Assembly (NCBI GenBank): GCA_964539785.1
Contig: CAZIJQ010000032.1
Location: 1 to 27,105, forward strand
Reading direction: 5' to 3'
Length of the DNA stretch: 27,105 bases
DNA from: JABMPO01 sp964539785
GTDB taxonomy: Bacteria; Fidelibacterota; Marinisomatia; Marinisomatales; TCS56
The translations under genes and the position numbers were made by a program. Of the stretch, positions 6,492 through 16,200 are shown piece after piece. The notes beneath the pieces were generated by a model, which saw only the letters and a program-made list of their open reading frames with translations, had not been told where the DNA came from and did no database searches. Numbering within the stretch: position 1 is the first letter of the stretch; each line of letters starts with the position of its first letter.

Positions 6492-9436
6492 TTTCTACCC
6501 CCGCTTTTCAAGCCTACGGGACCGGTAACACCGGTAATCGAACGTAAAACTTCTTTGAGGGTAAAATACCAACCGCTCATATCTTTGATATCTGAACCAG
6601 CATCTGAAATACGTATCCGAACGCTGTCGCGCATGGAACTGGGGATGTTTTGAATGATCGTTGAAGCATCCCAGATAAATGAATCAACATTGGCGATTGC
6701 GATCCAATTGGATTCAAGGGGAGTCCAATCGTCATCAACCTCAATATCTGCAATGCTGCCATAAGAATAATCCAGGTCGACAGTATTAACTTTACCGAAG
6801 GTTCGCCAGCGGATAGTGATCGGATCGAGCACGTTAATAGATTCACCGCCATTAGGATACTGGATCACCAGTTCTCCTGGAGCCGATTCCATCAAACCAG
6901 TACTGCTGATCTCAAAAGTCAGAAAAGATCTAATGGTAATATAATCTTTCAGAGCTAAAAACACTGGTAAAGTATCACCGGAAATCGGATCAATAGGCGA
7001 TCCATTCAGGTGAATTCGCGGTGTAGTGTAATGGTCACCGGCGCTGGTCATTAATTGAATTTTGGCAGGATCCATGACGCTGGAAGTGACTAAATCACCA
7101 GCGATATCGACTAAGCGACGATCATCGTTATCCGAATCATAATTTTTAAGGGTGGGATCGGGTAGCACAATTTTTAATAATGTATCAACATAGGCCACTA
7201 CCGTATCGACTCCCGAAGTGGAACTACGGACAAAATAGGAAACTCCGTCCACGCATTCAGAAAAATCCGACATAATATTGAATATGTAAATTGATGAATC
7301 GGCCCCAAAAGATGGATCAAGAACGGAACATTCACTCACAACATACAGGCTATCGCCGGCCGAAATATCTATTCCCAGGGCAACAGCCATGCTATCAAGA
7401 TTCTTAAGGCTCTCATCTAAAGGGAAGTTCGCTTGATTGGAAAGTAAAATAGAAATATCGCCGCCCACTGGAAAATGATTCGTTACCCGAGCTACGGCCG
7501 AGGCGCTGCGAAGTCCACTGCGAATTTTATTACGCAGCTCATAATCCCATTCTTCCAAGGGCGACTCATTAACCGGAATAAATGTCATTGGTGACATTCT
7601 CACTTCAAAGGGCGCAATCAATCGATATCCACCACCGATGGAAGCCCCCACTACAATCGTTCCACGACCATCGATCCGGGCAGTCGAGTTGATCATCAGA
7701 AATTCAGGATTAAACGATAGTAGATCCACAATTGTTGATTCGCCCGGGCCTGGCGGTACGAGGGTGCTATCTGATGGGATAGAATCGGCCGGCGAATCAT
7801 AGATTAGGGTAGTCGTCCCATCACGGCTCAGACGAATAATGGTTTTAATTGTGTCAATGGCATTATCCGGGCTACCCATCTGCGCCTGAACACGAACAAT
7901 GGACGAATCACCAAAAGTGTTAATACCAATCATATCAAGATCCAGCATCACTGGCAGCTGAATCTGATTTTTCATGATAAATTCAATCTGCACGTCAGTG
8001 AAAGCCATGCCGGAAAATCCTTGTGGCATACCCGCCATTTCCTGTTCTGTGGGAGGGAATTCCTGGATCAGGTTGGCTTGCAGTGATTCAAAATGCAGCT
8101 CCTCTACGTCAACACCTAAAGTCAAACTGCCAAACTCTGAACCGTCTAAAGGAATTATTGCCGCTGTATCAGCCCGAAGCATCGCGACAACATCAATAAT
8201 CAACGATTTCAGGGCGCTGTCAGGACTGATCGGGTTGGCAAAAGTATAACCATCCAGATCGAAGGTGCGAAAATAAGCCGAACTATCCTGGGATAATACG
8301 GTAGTGATTTTAACTGAATCTTCACCGGCAGGCGGTAGAAAATTGCGAAAATTCATACTGAAATCGATGTCGAAGAGATAGGTGCTCTGTAGATTCCGGA
8401 TGGCTATTTCATTGACATCCGATCCAAATGACGGATCTTTAAAAATACCGGAATAAATTTCAATATCGGATGGAAATTCAATAGCTGGAATTTCCGGCGA
8501 AAGATCATATTCACTGACCTGCACAATGGCTTCATCCACACCGGCAATCCTGATTCGGATTGTCAGATTCACTTTGACTGAATCACCGGCATTGATCGTA
8601 ATCGTGTCAAGCACGGTTTCTTGTTCCAGACCAAAGCCAAAATTCAGCTGTATTTTATCAATAAGCTGTTTATCGCCTATCAGGGTATATTCATTAAATG
8701 TACTATCTTTCTCTACCCTAGCATTGGTGTGTCTCGCCAATGTATCATCGGGAATACTCGGATCAGTAACCAAACTGAACTCAACATCCCTGATTGCTGT
8801 CGGCAAACCATTATTTAGAATCCCGGTCTGGAATAAGCTGGAATCGGTATCTGAGTCCGCTGTAATTACAATTGCCTTAACATCCGTGATAAAATCTGGT
8901 AGATCGTCAGCATTTACAGAGGGTATTGTAATATCAATACTGATTGTTGTATCGAAGGCAGTGGCAATCTGATTCCAGGTAGCTGCAAATATTTGCTTAT
9001 CGATGGCTGAGGGAACATCAAATGTATCCAGGGTCACATCAATAAATTGATTGTTTGGGGCAAACGGTAATTCGATGGTTATTAAAGTATCAAAGGAAAA
9101 AGCCATGTCCGGTGAGTTTACCGGATCTTGAGCGAAATCAATGTTCTGGTTTACCGGAACCTGCAAATATGATTCATCGATGGAAGTATCAGGTAAACTT
9201 CCTTCGAAAATAATCTGCATGCCCAGCGAATCAGATGTTGCAAATATTTGTTCATCATCCACAATTCCGCCCAACGGATAAGTTTCCTCAACCAGCGGGA
9301 TTGTCAAATTTATGAACCAGGTTGGCATTTCAAAATCGGCCGGACTTTGAAAATCGCAACTGATCATCAATAGAATTAATACCGCAGAAAAAACTAATAC
9401 TGTTGATCTGAGAATTTTGTACCTGGATTTCTTCAT
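6488..9436 (-). CDS. Very large beta-rich lipoprotein of unknown function
   Basis: A lipoprotein of about 982 residues. The preferred start is the ATG at 9436 (MKKSRYK), because it gives a proper signal peptide ending in lipobox LLMISC; an in-frame ATG at 9508 would add 24 residues that spoil it. A GAAG sequence lies upstream of 9436. The mature protein is acidic, poor in Cys, and built from strand-like blocks rich in Asp, Ser, Thr and Ile with repeated phrases such as DTTISIDITIPS and DSVKVNLTIRIRI. The last ~130 residues resemble a Ser/Thr-rich Kre9/KNH-type beta-sandwich: YPNGGESINVLDPITIRWR, then WIAIANVDSFIWD and RIRISDAGS. This module is common in secreted proteins of FCB bacteria. No enzymatic motif is seen. 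It overlaps the barrel gene by 4 bp, suggesting an outer-membrane complex. Confidence 0.75.
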   Translation of the reverse strand: MKKSRYKILRSTVLVFSAVLILLMISCDFQSPADFEMPTWFINLTIPLVEETYPLGGIVDDEQIFATSDSLGMQIIFEGSLPDTSIDESYLQVPVNQNIDFAQDPVNSPDMAFSFDTLITIELPFAPNNQFIDVTLDTFDVPSAIDKQIFAATWNQIATAFDTTISIDITIPSVNADDLPDFITDVKAIVITADSDTDSSLFQTGILNNGLPTAIRDVEFSLVTDPSIPDDTLARHTNARVEKDSTFNEYTLIGDKQLIDKIQLNFGFGLEQETVLDTITINAGDSVKVNLTIRIRIAGVDEAIVQVSEYDLSPEIPAIEFPSDIEIYSGIFKDPSFGSDVNEIAIRNLQSTYLFDIDFSMNFRNFLPPAGEDSVKITTVLSQDSSAYFRTFDLDGYTFANPISPDSALKSLIIDVVAMLRADTAAIIPLDGSEFGSLTLGVDVEELHFESLQANLIQEFPPTEQEMAGMPQGFSGMAFTDVQIEFIMKNQIQLPVMLDLDMIGINTFGDSSIVRVQAQMGSPDNAIDTIKTIIRLSRDGTTTLIYDSPADSIPSDSTLVPPGPGESTIVDLLSFNPEFLMINSTARIDGRGTIVVGASIGGGYRLIAPFEVRMSPMTFIPVNESPLEEWDYELRNKIRSGLRSASAVARVTNHFPVGGDISILLSNQANFPLDESLKNLDSMAVALGIDISAGDSLYVVSECSVLDPSFGADSSIYIFNIMSDFSECVDGVSYFVRSSTSGVDTVVAYVDTLLKIVLPDPTLKNYDSDNDDRRLVDIAGDLVTSSVMDPAKIQLMTSAGDHYTTPRIHLNGSPIDPISGDTLPVFLALKDYITIRSFLTFEISSTGLMESAPGELVIQYPNGGESINVLDPITIRWRTFGKVNTVDLDYSYGSIADIEVDDDWTPLESNWIAIANVDSFIWDASTIIQNIPSSMRDSVRIRISDAGSDIKDMSGWYFTLKEVLRSITGVTGPVGLKSGGRK

Positions 9437-9555
9437 TAAATGATCTTCATTATTATGCTTGATCTCTGTCCCGCCCACATTTAATAAGTTGGCAAGATAA
9501 ATGGACATAACTTCACAGGGTAAAGTTCACGAATTTTTATGATCTTTGCCATAAA

Positions 9556-9586
9556 AAAAACACTCCGCGAAAAACGGAGTGTTTTT
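9556..9586 (-). terminator. Strong intrinsic terminator after ahcY
   Basis: A 12-bp perfect stem, AAAAACACTCCG with CGGAGTGTTTTT, around a 7-base loop. It is flanked by eight A on the left arm side (T-run on the minus strand). It lies about 20 bases past the ahcY stop and closes the metH-metF-metK-ahcY unit. It also insulates the lipoprotein gene that starts further along the same strand. Confidence 0.93.
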
Positions 9587-9604
9587 ACCCAAATTAGTTG
9601 GATT

Positions 9605-11050
9605 TTAATACCGATAATGCTCAGGTTTATAGGGACCTTCTTTCGGAATCCCAAGATAATCCGATTGTTTATCGGTCATTTCGGTCAGAGTAACTCCAAG
9701 ATGACTCAGGTGCAGGCGCGCCACTTCTTCATCCAATTCTTTCGGTAATCGGTAAACTCCCACTGGAGGCTTGTCCTTGGCTAAAGCGATTTGTGCCAAC
9801 ACTTGGTTGGTGAATGAATTGGACATGACGAAACTGGGGTGTCCGGTAGCGCAACCCAGATTAACCAAACGGCCTTCTGCCAGCATATAAATCTGGTGAC
9901 CATCGGGAAAAGTATATCGATCAACCTGAGGTTTAATCACTTCCCGTTTAATCTGCGGATCGGCATCTAACGGATCAACCTGGATTTCATTATCAAAATG
10001 TCCGATGTTGCAAACGATTGCTTGATCAGTCATTTTTTTCATATGCTCCAGTGTGATCACATCAACATTGCCGGTAGCGGTAACAAAAATATTACCTTCA
10101 GCCAACCCCTGTTCCACGGTCACCACTTTATAGCCTTCCATGGCAGCCTGTAAAGCACAGATCGGGTCAATTTCGGTCACCAGAACTTTAGCGCCATAAC
10201 CCCGCATGGACTGGGCGCAACCGCGTCCCACATCACCATAGCCACAAATAACCACGGTTTTACCGGCAATCATTACATCAGTTGCCCGTTTGATACCATC
10301 CGCCAGTGATTCCCGGCAACCATAGATATTATCAAATTTTGATTTCGTGACCGAATCGTTGACATTATAAGCTGCAAATAACAATTTACCGGCCGCGGCC
10401 ATCTGTTCCAGACGATGAACACCAGTCGTTGTTTCTTCGGAAGCGCCAATTATTTCACTGACTACTGACTGCCAGTGACCCGGATCGGTGAGAATCGCAG
10501 CACGCAAATTATTTTCCAACGCTTTTTCGTCACCGGTCTCAGCCGTAATGGGCGATAACTCACCCTTTTCAGATAGTTCTTTTTCCAACTCAACACCACG
10601 ATGGATCATCAAGGTAGCATCGCCACCATCGTCCACAATCAGATGAGGTCCCAGATTTCCCGGGAAAGTCAACGCCTGGCGCGTGCACCACCAGTATTCA
10701 TCAAGGGTTTCCCCTTTCCAGGCAAATACCGGAACACCCCGCGCTGCGATCACTGCCGCAGCATGATCTTGGGTTGAGAAGATGTTGCAACTGGCCCAAC
10801 GCACGTCGGCACCCAAAGCAACCAGAGTTTCGATTAAAACGGCCGTTTCGACCGTCATATGCAAAGAACCAGAAACGCGAAAACCTTTTAAAGGCTTCTC
10901 TTTCCCGTATTTACGCCGTACTTCCATCAGTCCCGGCATCTCTTTCTCCGCAACACTGATGGCTTTACGCCCCGCTTCAGCCAGATTAATATCTTTTACC
11001 TTATAAAGCTGGTTGGCATCAAATTTTTCCAAATTTTCAATAGCACTCAT
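9605..11050 (-). CDS. ahcY: Adenosylhomocysteinase (S-adenosylhomocysteine hydrolase)
   Basis: A 481-residue cytoplasmic NAD-dependent enzyme that splits S-adenosylhomocysteine into adenosine and homocysteine, relieving product inhibition of methyltransferases. Substrate-domain motifs are SGSLHMTVETAVLIETL (60-76) and SCNIFSTQDHAAA. DDGGD lies near 140-144, and the catalytic segment NDSVTKSKFDN at 231-241 holds the Lys and Asp used in catalysis. The NAD-binding loop GYGDVGRG is at 270-277, and the C-terminal KPEHYRY carries the Lys and Tyr that reach the neighbouring subunit's cofactor. A roughly 40-residue insertion after residue 152 marks the long bacterial form. AAGGA over the metK stop serves as its ribosome binding site, so translation follows metK 9 bases away. 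It is the last gene of the cycle operon. Confidence 0.98.
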   Translation of the reverse strand: MSAIENLEKFDANQLYKVKDINLAEAGRKAISVAEKEMPGLMEVRRKYGKEKPLKGFRVSGSLHMTVETAVLIETLVALGADVRWASCNIFSTQDHAAAVIAARGVPVFAWKGETLDEYWWCTRQALTFPGNLGPHLIVDDGGDATLMIHRGVELEKELSEKGELSPITAETGDEKALENNLRAAILTDPGHWQSVVSEIIGASEETTTGVHRLEQMAAAGKLLFAAYNVNDSVTKSKFDNIYGCRESLADGIKRATDVMIAGKTVVICGYGDVGRGCAQSMRGYGAKVLVTEIDPICALQAAMEGYKVVTVEQGLAEGNIFVTATGNVDVITLEHMKKMTDQAIVCNIGHFDNEIQVDPLDADPQIKREVIKPQVDRYTFPDGHQIYMLAEGRLVNLGCATGHPSFVMSNSFTNQVLAQIALAKDKPPVGVYRLPKELDEEVARLHLSHLGVTLTEMTDKQSDYLGIPKEGPYKPEHYRY

Positions 11051-11059
11051 TTTTTATCC

Positions 11060-12238
11060 TTATTTCAGGTAGGTCTTCAATTGATCTACCAGGTCTGTTT
11101 TTTCCCAGGTGAAATTAGCATCATTCCGCCCAAAGTGACCATAGGCAGCCGTTGCCCGATACAGGGGCTGCTTTAACTGCAAATGCTCGATAATCCGGGC
11201 GGGTTTTAATGGAAATTCAGTTCTGACAATTTCGGTGATCTTATCGTCAGCCAGGTTACCGGTGCCAAAAGTCTTAACGCTTAAAGAAGTAGGCTCGGCT
11301 ACTCCGATACTATAGGATAATTGCACTTCACAGCGTTCCGCTAATCCGGCGGCAACAATATTTTTGGCAATATAACGGGCCATGTAAGTTGCAGATCTAT
11401 CTACTTTGGAAGGGTCTTTGCCACTGAAGGCACCACCGCCATGGGGGGCATAACCACCATAAGTATCGACAATTATTTTGCGTCCGGTCAAACCGGTATC
11501 CGCATCGGGACCACCTTTTACAAATCTACCGGTACCATTCACGATAAAGTTATCTGCGTAAGGCAAGCCGGTTTTATCCAGTACCGGTTTAATCACCTGC
11601 TCAATTACCTGCTGCGATATGAAAGCATGCTCTTTTTCTTCATCACCAAACTTCTCGACCATATCATCGTGCTGGGTGGCAATAACCGCTTTCTCAATCC
11701 GTAGCGGTTTAAAACCATCATATTCAACTGTAACCTGTGATTTTCCATCGGGACGCAACCAACCCAGCGTACCGTTTTTGCGCAGTTCAGCCAAACGTGC
11801 GGTTAACTGCTGAGCCAATTGGATTGGCAAGGGCATCAATTCCGGCGTTTCGGTGCAGGCGAATCCAAACATCATTCCCTGATCACCGGCGCCTTGTTCG
11901 CTATCATCGGCTTTTTCAACACCACGGGCAATATCATGGCTCTGGTGGTGAAGCAAAGATTGCACACGGACTTCATTGCTGTTCATCCCATATGCTTCAT
12001 CAATATAACCGATTTCAGTGAGAGTTTGTTTAACCAGTGCTTCAACTTCCGCAAAGCCATTGGTACTTACTTCACCAGATACTACTACCATCCCTTTGGT
12101 AGCCAGGGTTTCGCAGGCTACATGGGAATTGGGATCCTGTGCTAATAGGTTATCTAAAATTGCATCCGAGATTGCATCACACACTTTATCCGGGTGACCT
12201 TCGGTCACTGATTCTGATGTAAAAAGGAATTTACTCAT
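11060..12238 (-). CDS. metK: S-adenosylmethionine synthase (MetK)
   Basis: A 392-residue enzyme that makes SAM from methionine and ATP. All hallmarks are present: TEGHPDKVCDAISDAILD (12-29) with the catalytic His15, GAGDQGMMFGFA (116-127), and the phosphate-binding GGGAFSGKDPSKVDRSATY near residues 266-284. The length matches the family. A strong GAGGAG lies 6 bases before the ATG, the best binding site in this operon, which suggests high translation. It is the enzyme whose product is sensed by the SAM-II element upstream of metH, closing a feedback loop. It is followed by ahcY after 9 bases and preceded by metF after 45 bases. Confidence 0.98.
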   Translation of the reverse strand: MSKFLFTSESVTEGHPDKVCDAISDAILDNLLAQDPNSHVACETLATKGMVVVSGEVSTNGFAEVEALVKQTLTEIGYIDEAYGMNSNEVRVQSLLHHQSHDIARGVEKADDSEQGAGDQGMMFGFACTETPELMPLPIQLAQQLTARLAELRKNGTLGWLRPDGKSQVTVEYDGFKPLRIEKAVIATQHDDMVEKFGDEEKEHAFISQQVIEQVIKPVLDKTGLPYADNFIVNGTGRFVKGGPDADTGLTGRKIIVDTYGGYAPHGGGAFSGKDPSKVDRSATYMARYIAKNIVAAGLAERCEVQLSYSIGVAEPTSLSVKTFGTGNLADDKITEIVRTEFPLKPARIIEHLQLKQPLYRATAAYGHFGRNDANFTWEKTDLVDQLKTYLK

Positions 12239-12283
12239 TGGTACTCCTCAATATTGATTTTATTAATTAGTAATTTGATTTAG

Positions 12284-13228
12284 TCATTTCAATCGGTCGA
12301 TAATTCTGGTTACCACTCCGGTATCATTCATAATATAGAAATGGAGATTTTTCACGCCTGCTTCTAATAATTCCTTACACTGATCATAAGCCCATTCAAA
12401 GCCAATTTCCCGCACCTGTTCCGGTGTCTCACGAATTTCATCCACCAATGCATTGGGTAGGTCAACGTGGAAATTCCGTGGGATATTATTTAATTGCGAT
12501 AATCGATTAATTACTTTTATTCCCGGTATGATTGGTACATTGATACCGGCAGCTTTACACTCCTCAACAAATCTGAAATAGACCTTATTATCAAATACCA
12601 TCTGGGTTACAATATAATCCGCTCCGGCATCGAGTTTTGTCTTGAGATATTTAATGTCGGTCTTCAGGTTTGGCGCTTCAAAATGTTTCTCGGGATAGCC
12701 ACCAACACCCACACAAAAATCAGTGGCATCGGCATCAAGTATCTCGTCCAGGTACTTTCCGCGATTCATATTATTTATCTGTTCCACCAGCTCTTTTGTA
12801 TAGGGATTAATACTCTTATCCTTACTGAGTGGTTTTTTATAATTTGTTTCATCACCACGAATGGCCAGTATGTTTTGTATTCCAAGATAATTAAGCTCGA
12901 TTAGCGCGTCTTCGGTTTCCTCACGAGTGAAACCGCGGCATAAGAGATGCGCCACTGTATCGATATTGAAGCGGTTTTGGATAATTCCACAAATGCTGAT
13001 TGTTCCGGGTCGTTTCTTTTTGATTCGTCGCTGGATGGTACCATTCGGTAAATCGTCATAAATGGCTTCGGCAGAATGACTGGTAACATCTATATAGGGT
13101 GGATTATAAGGCTGCAGCTTGGTGACAATATCGATTATTTCCTGAGCGCTTTTTCCCCGCGGAGGGGGAATAATTTCAAAACTGAACTCCGGGGATTGAG
13201 CTCGTTCAATGTGTTCGATTACTTTCAT
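12284..13228 (-). CDS. metF: 5,10-methylenetetrahydrofolate reductase (MetF)
   Basis: A 314-residue TIM-barrel flavoenzyme that reduces methylene-THF to methyl-THF, the methyl donor used by MetH. The N-terminal SFEIIPPPRGKS is a variant of the usual FEFFPPK segment; its Glu is the expected proton donor. LNYLGIQNILAIRGDE (about 123-138) and the C-terminal GADYIVTQMVFD (about 207-218) are family blocks around the flavin. The proline-rich PPPRGKSAQ form resembles the MetF subgroup seen in Bacteroidetes, inferred from memory. CGGAATAG lies before the ATG. It starts 26 bases after metH, and the pair are linked functionally because MetH consumes its product. Confidence 0.95.
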   Translation of the reverse strand: MKVIEHIERAQSPEFSFEIIPPPRGKSAQEIIDIVTKLQPYNPPYIDVTSHSAEAIYDDLPNGTIQRRIKKKRPGTISICGIIQNRFNIDTVAHLLCRGFTREETEDALIELNYLGIQNILAIRGDETNYKKPLSKDKSINPYTKELVEQINNMNRGKYLDEILDADATDFCVGVGGYPEKHFEAPNLKTDIKYLKTKLDAGADYIVTQMVFDNKVYFRFVEECKAAGINVPIIPGIKVINRLSQLNNIPRNFHVDLPNALVDEIRETPEQVREIGFEWAYDQCKELLEAGVKNLHFYIMNDTGVVTRIIDRLK

Positions 13229-13254
13229 CTATTCCGAATTCGCCTTATGTTTAA

Positions 13255-16200
13255 TTATGTACCGCGTTCGTAAGCCAGATTTGGCTCCAATAATTTTTCA
13301 GTAATTTCGATTGATTCCCCCTTACGCCCTGCATAATCCATGACCTGCTCACGATCTATTTTCCCCACACTGAAATAGCGTGTATCCGGATGTGAAAAAT
13401 ACCAACCGCTCACGGCAGCCGTCGGCAGCATAGCATAATTTTCGGTCAATTTTACACCAATCTCTTTTTCAGCATCCAATAATTTGAATAAATCTACTTT
13501 TTGAGAATGATCCGGGCAGGCCGGATAACCGGGAGCAGGACGAATTCCCTGATAATTCTCACTTATAAAATCAGCTGTATCCAAATTTTCATTGGCAGCA
13601 TACCCCCAGAACTTCAGCCGCACTTGCCAGTGCAGATATTCGGCATAAGCCTCGGCTAACCGGTCAGCCAGAGCTTTTACCATAATTATCCCATATTCAT
13701 CATTCTGATCGCGCAATGATTTCATTATTCCAGAATTTTGATAATCAACTACCACGGCAAAGGCACCAATCCAATCCTGTTTACCGGTAGATTCCGGTGC
13801 AATGAAATCACTTAGACTGTAAAATAGATTGTCTTTTTTTCCAATTGTTTGTTGACGCAAATTATGAATAACCATTGCGATCTGAGAGCGATCATCGTCA
13901 CTAAAGATGGTAATATCATCAGCACGTGAATTAGCTGGAAATATCTGCATTACCCCGCGGGCTACCAGCAATTCATCCGTTATAATTCTTTTCAGCCATT
14001 CTTGTCCTGATTTGTATAATTCCCGCGCCTGATTACCATAATTAGAATTATTAAAAATTGTCGGGTATTTCCCTTTTAACTCCCAAACGTGAAAAAATGG
14101 TGTCCAATCGATAAAGGCGGTTAGTTTATGCAAAGGAAATTGGGTATTTAATTGCCGATCCAAAGTAACCGGCGCTGGTGGTATATAAATTACCCAGTCA
14201 GGCTTAAATCCATTTTTACGCGCCGCATCCAGCGTAACCAACGGCTTGACACGTTTACGCTGTGCATAAGTTTCCCGTAAATTCTGATAATTGGATTTGA
14301 GCTGTTTTGAATAATCGGTTTGCTCAGCTAACAAACGACCAACCGCATCAACGCTGCGTGAAGCATCAATAACATGGGCTACAGGACCGGAATACAAAGG
14401 ATCAATCTTGACGGCGGTATGGATTTTAGATGTGGTCGCGCCGCCAATCATTAACGGAATTGAAAGTCCGCGCCGTTCCAGCTCACCGGCAACTACAGTC
14501 ATCTCCTGTAGAGAAGGCGTTATTAAGCCGCTGAGGCCAATAATATCGACCTTGTGTCGCTGGGCTTCATCAATAATTTTATCGGCCGCAACCATTACCC
14601 CAAGGTCGATAATTTCATAATTATTGCAACCCAATACTACGTTGACAATATTTTTACCAATATCATGCACATCGCCTTTGACAGTTGCCAGAATAATTTT
14701 CCCTCTGAATTTTTGCACCGTCCCGGATTTTTTACGTTCCAGTTCAACAAAGGGAATCAGGTAGGCAACGGCTTTTTTCATTACCCTGGCACTTTTTACA
14801 ACCTGGGGCAGAAACATCTTGCCGGCACCAAACTGATCGCCCACAATCTGCATGGCAGACATGAGATTCCCCTCAATTATACCCAGGGCCGATCCGGTTT
14901 TCTCATGCAGTTCAGCAACATCACTTTCTATGAATTCAGCCAATCCCTCAACCACTGCATGTTGGATACGCTCCTCAACCGGTTCCGTGCGCCAGGCATT
15001 CACCTCAATTTTCTGTTTAGCAATAGACTGATAGTCATGGGCAATTTTGATCAGATTGTCTGTGGCGTCAGAACTGCGATTCAGTATGACAGCTTCAACA
15101 CATTTTTTCAATTCGGGTGCTAGGTCATCATATATGGCAAGTTGCCCGGCATTAACGATTCCCATGCTCATACCTGCCTGTATCGCCTGATATAAAAAGA
15201 CGGAATGTATGGCTTCACGAACATGGTTATTTCCGCGAAATGCAAAAGAAACATTGCTGACCCCACCACTGATTAATGAGGCCGGAAATTCTTTTTTCAG
15301 TGTTTTACAGGCTTTGATATAATCGATTGTAAAGAGTTGGTGTTCTTCCATCCCCGTCGCAATAGCAAATATATTGGGATCAAATATTATATCTTCCGGA
15401 TCATAACCGGCTTTTTGGGTCAGTAAGCCATAAGCTCGACGGCAAATTGTTACCTTCTGATCATAAGTCGCGGCCTGACCATTTTCATCAAAGGCCATAA
15501 CGATAACCGCCGCTCCATAGCATTTTACCTGTCGGGCCTTTCGTAAAAACTCATCTTCGCCATCTTTCAAGCTGATGGAATTCACAATGCCTTTACCCTG
15601 TATATTCCGCAATCCGGTAATAATCACATTCCAATCTGAAGAATCAATCATCACCGGTACTTTGCTGATACCGGGATCTGATGCAATCAAGCGCAAGAAT
15701 TTTTCCATGGCAGCGATTGAATCAAATATGGCATCATCAAGATTAATATCGATAATCTGGGCACCATTTTCAATCTGCTGGCGGGCAATCTCCAATGCCT
15801 GTTCATATTTGTCCTCCCGGATCAGACGGGCAAAGCGCGCCGAACCGGCAACATTAGTTCGCTCACCAACATTAACAAACAAAGAATCAGGTAGTATTGT
15901 AAGCGGTTCCAGACCACTTAACCGGGTGCCCAGTAATTTTCCGGGAATCTTGCGAGGGGTTAAACCTGATACGGCTAACACAATAGCACTGATATGAGCT
16001 GGAGTCGTACCGCAACAGCCACCAACAATATTGACCATACCGGACTCAGCGAATTCCTTGATCAGACCAGCCATGTTCGTGGGCGATTCATCATATTCAC
16101 CCAGTTCATTTGGTAATCCGGCATTAGGATGGAGTGATACAAAAGTTTCACCCCAGGCAGAAAGCTCCCGGATGTAGGGACGTAATTCTTTTGCTCCCAG

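Noticed and set aside
9437..9508. Longer start for the large lipoprotein at ATG 9508
   Set aside because: It would place 24 polar residues before the signal peptide. The ATG at 9436 gives a standard lipoprotein signal.
14554..15123. A 189-codon open frame on the plus strand opposite metH
   Set aside because: It lies wholly antisense to well-conserved metH coding sequence and its translation resembles no protein family. The same holds for other long antisense frames, such as those opposite ileS, ahcY and the large lipoprotein gene.
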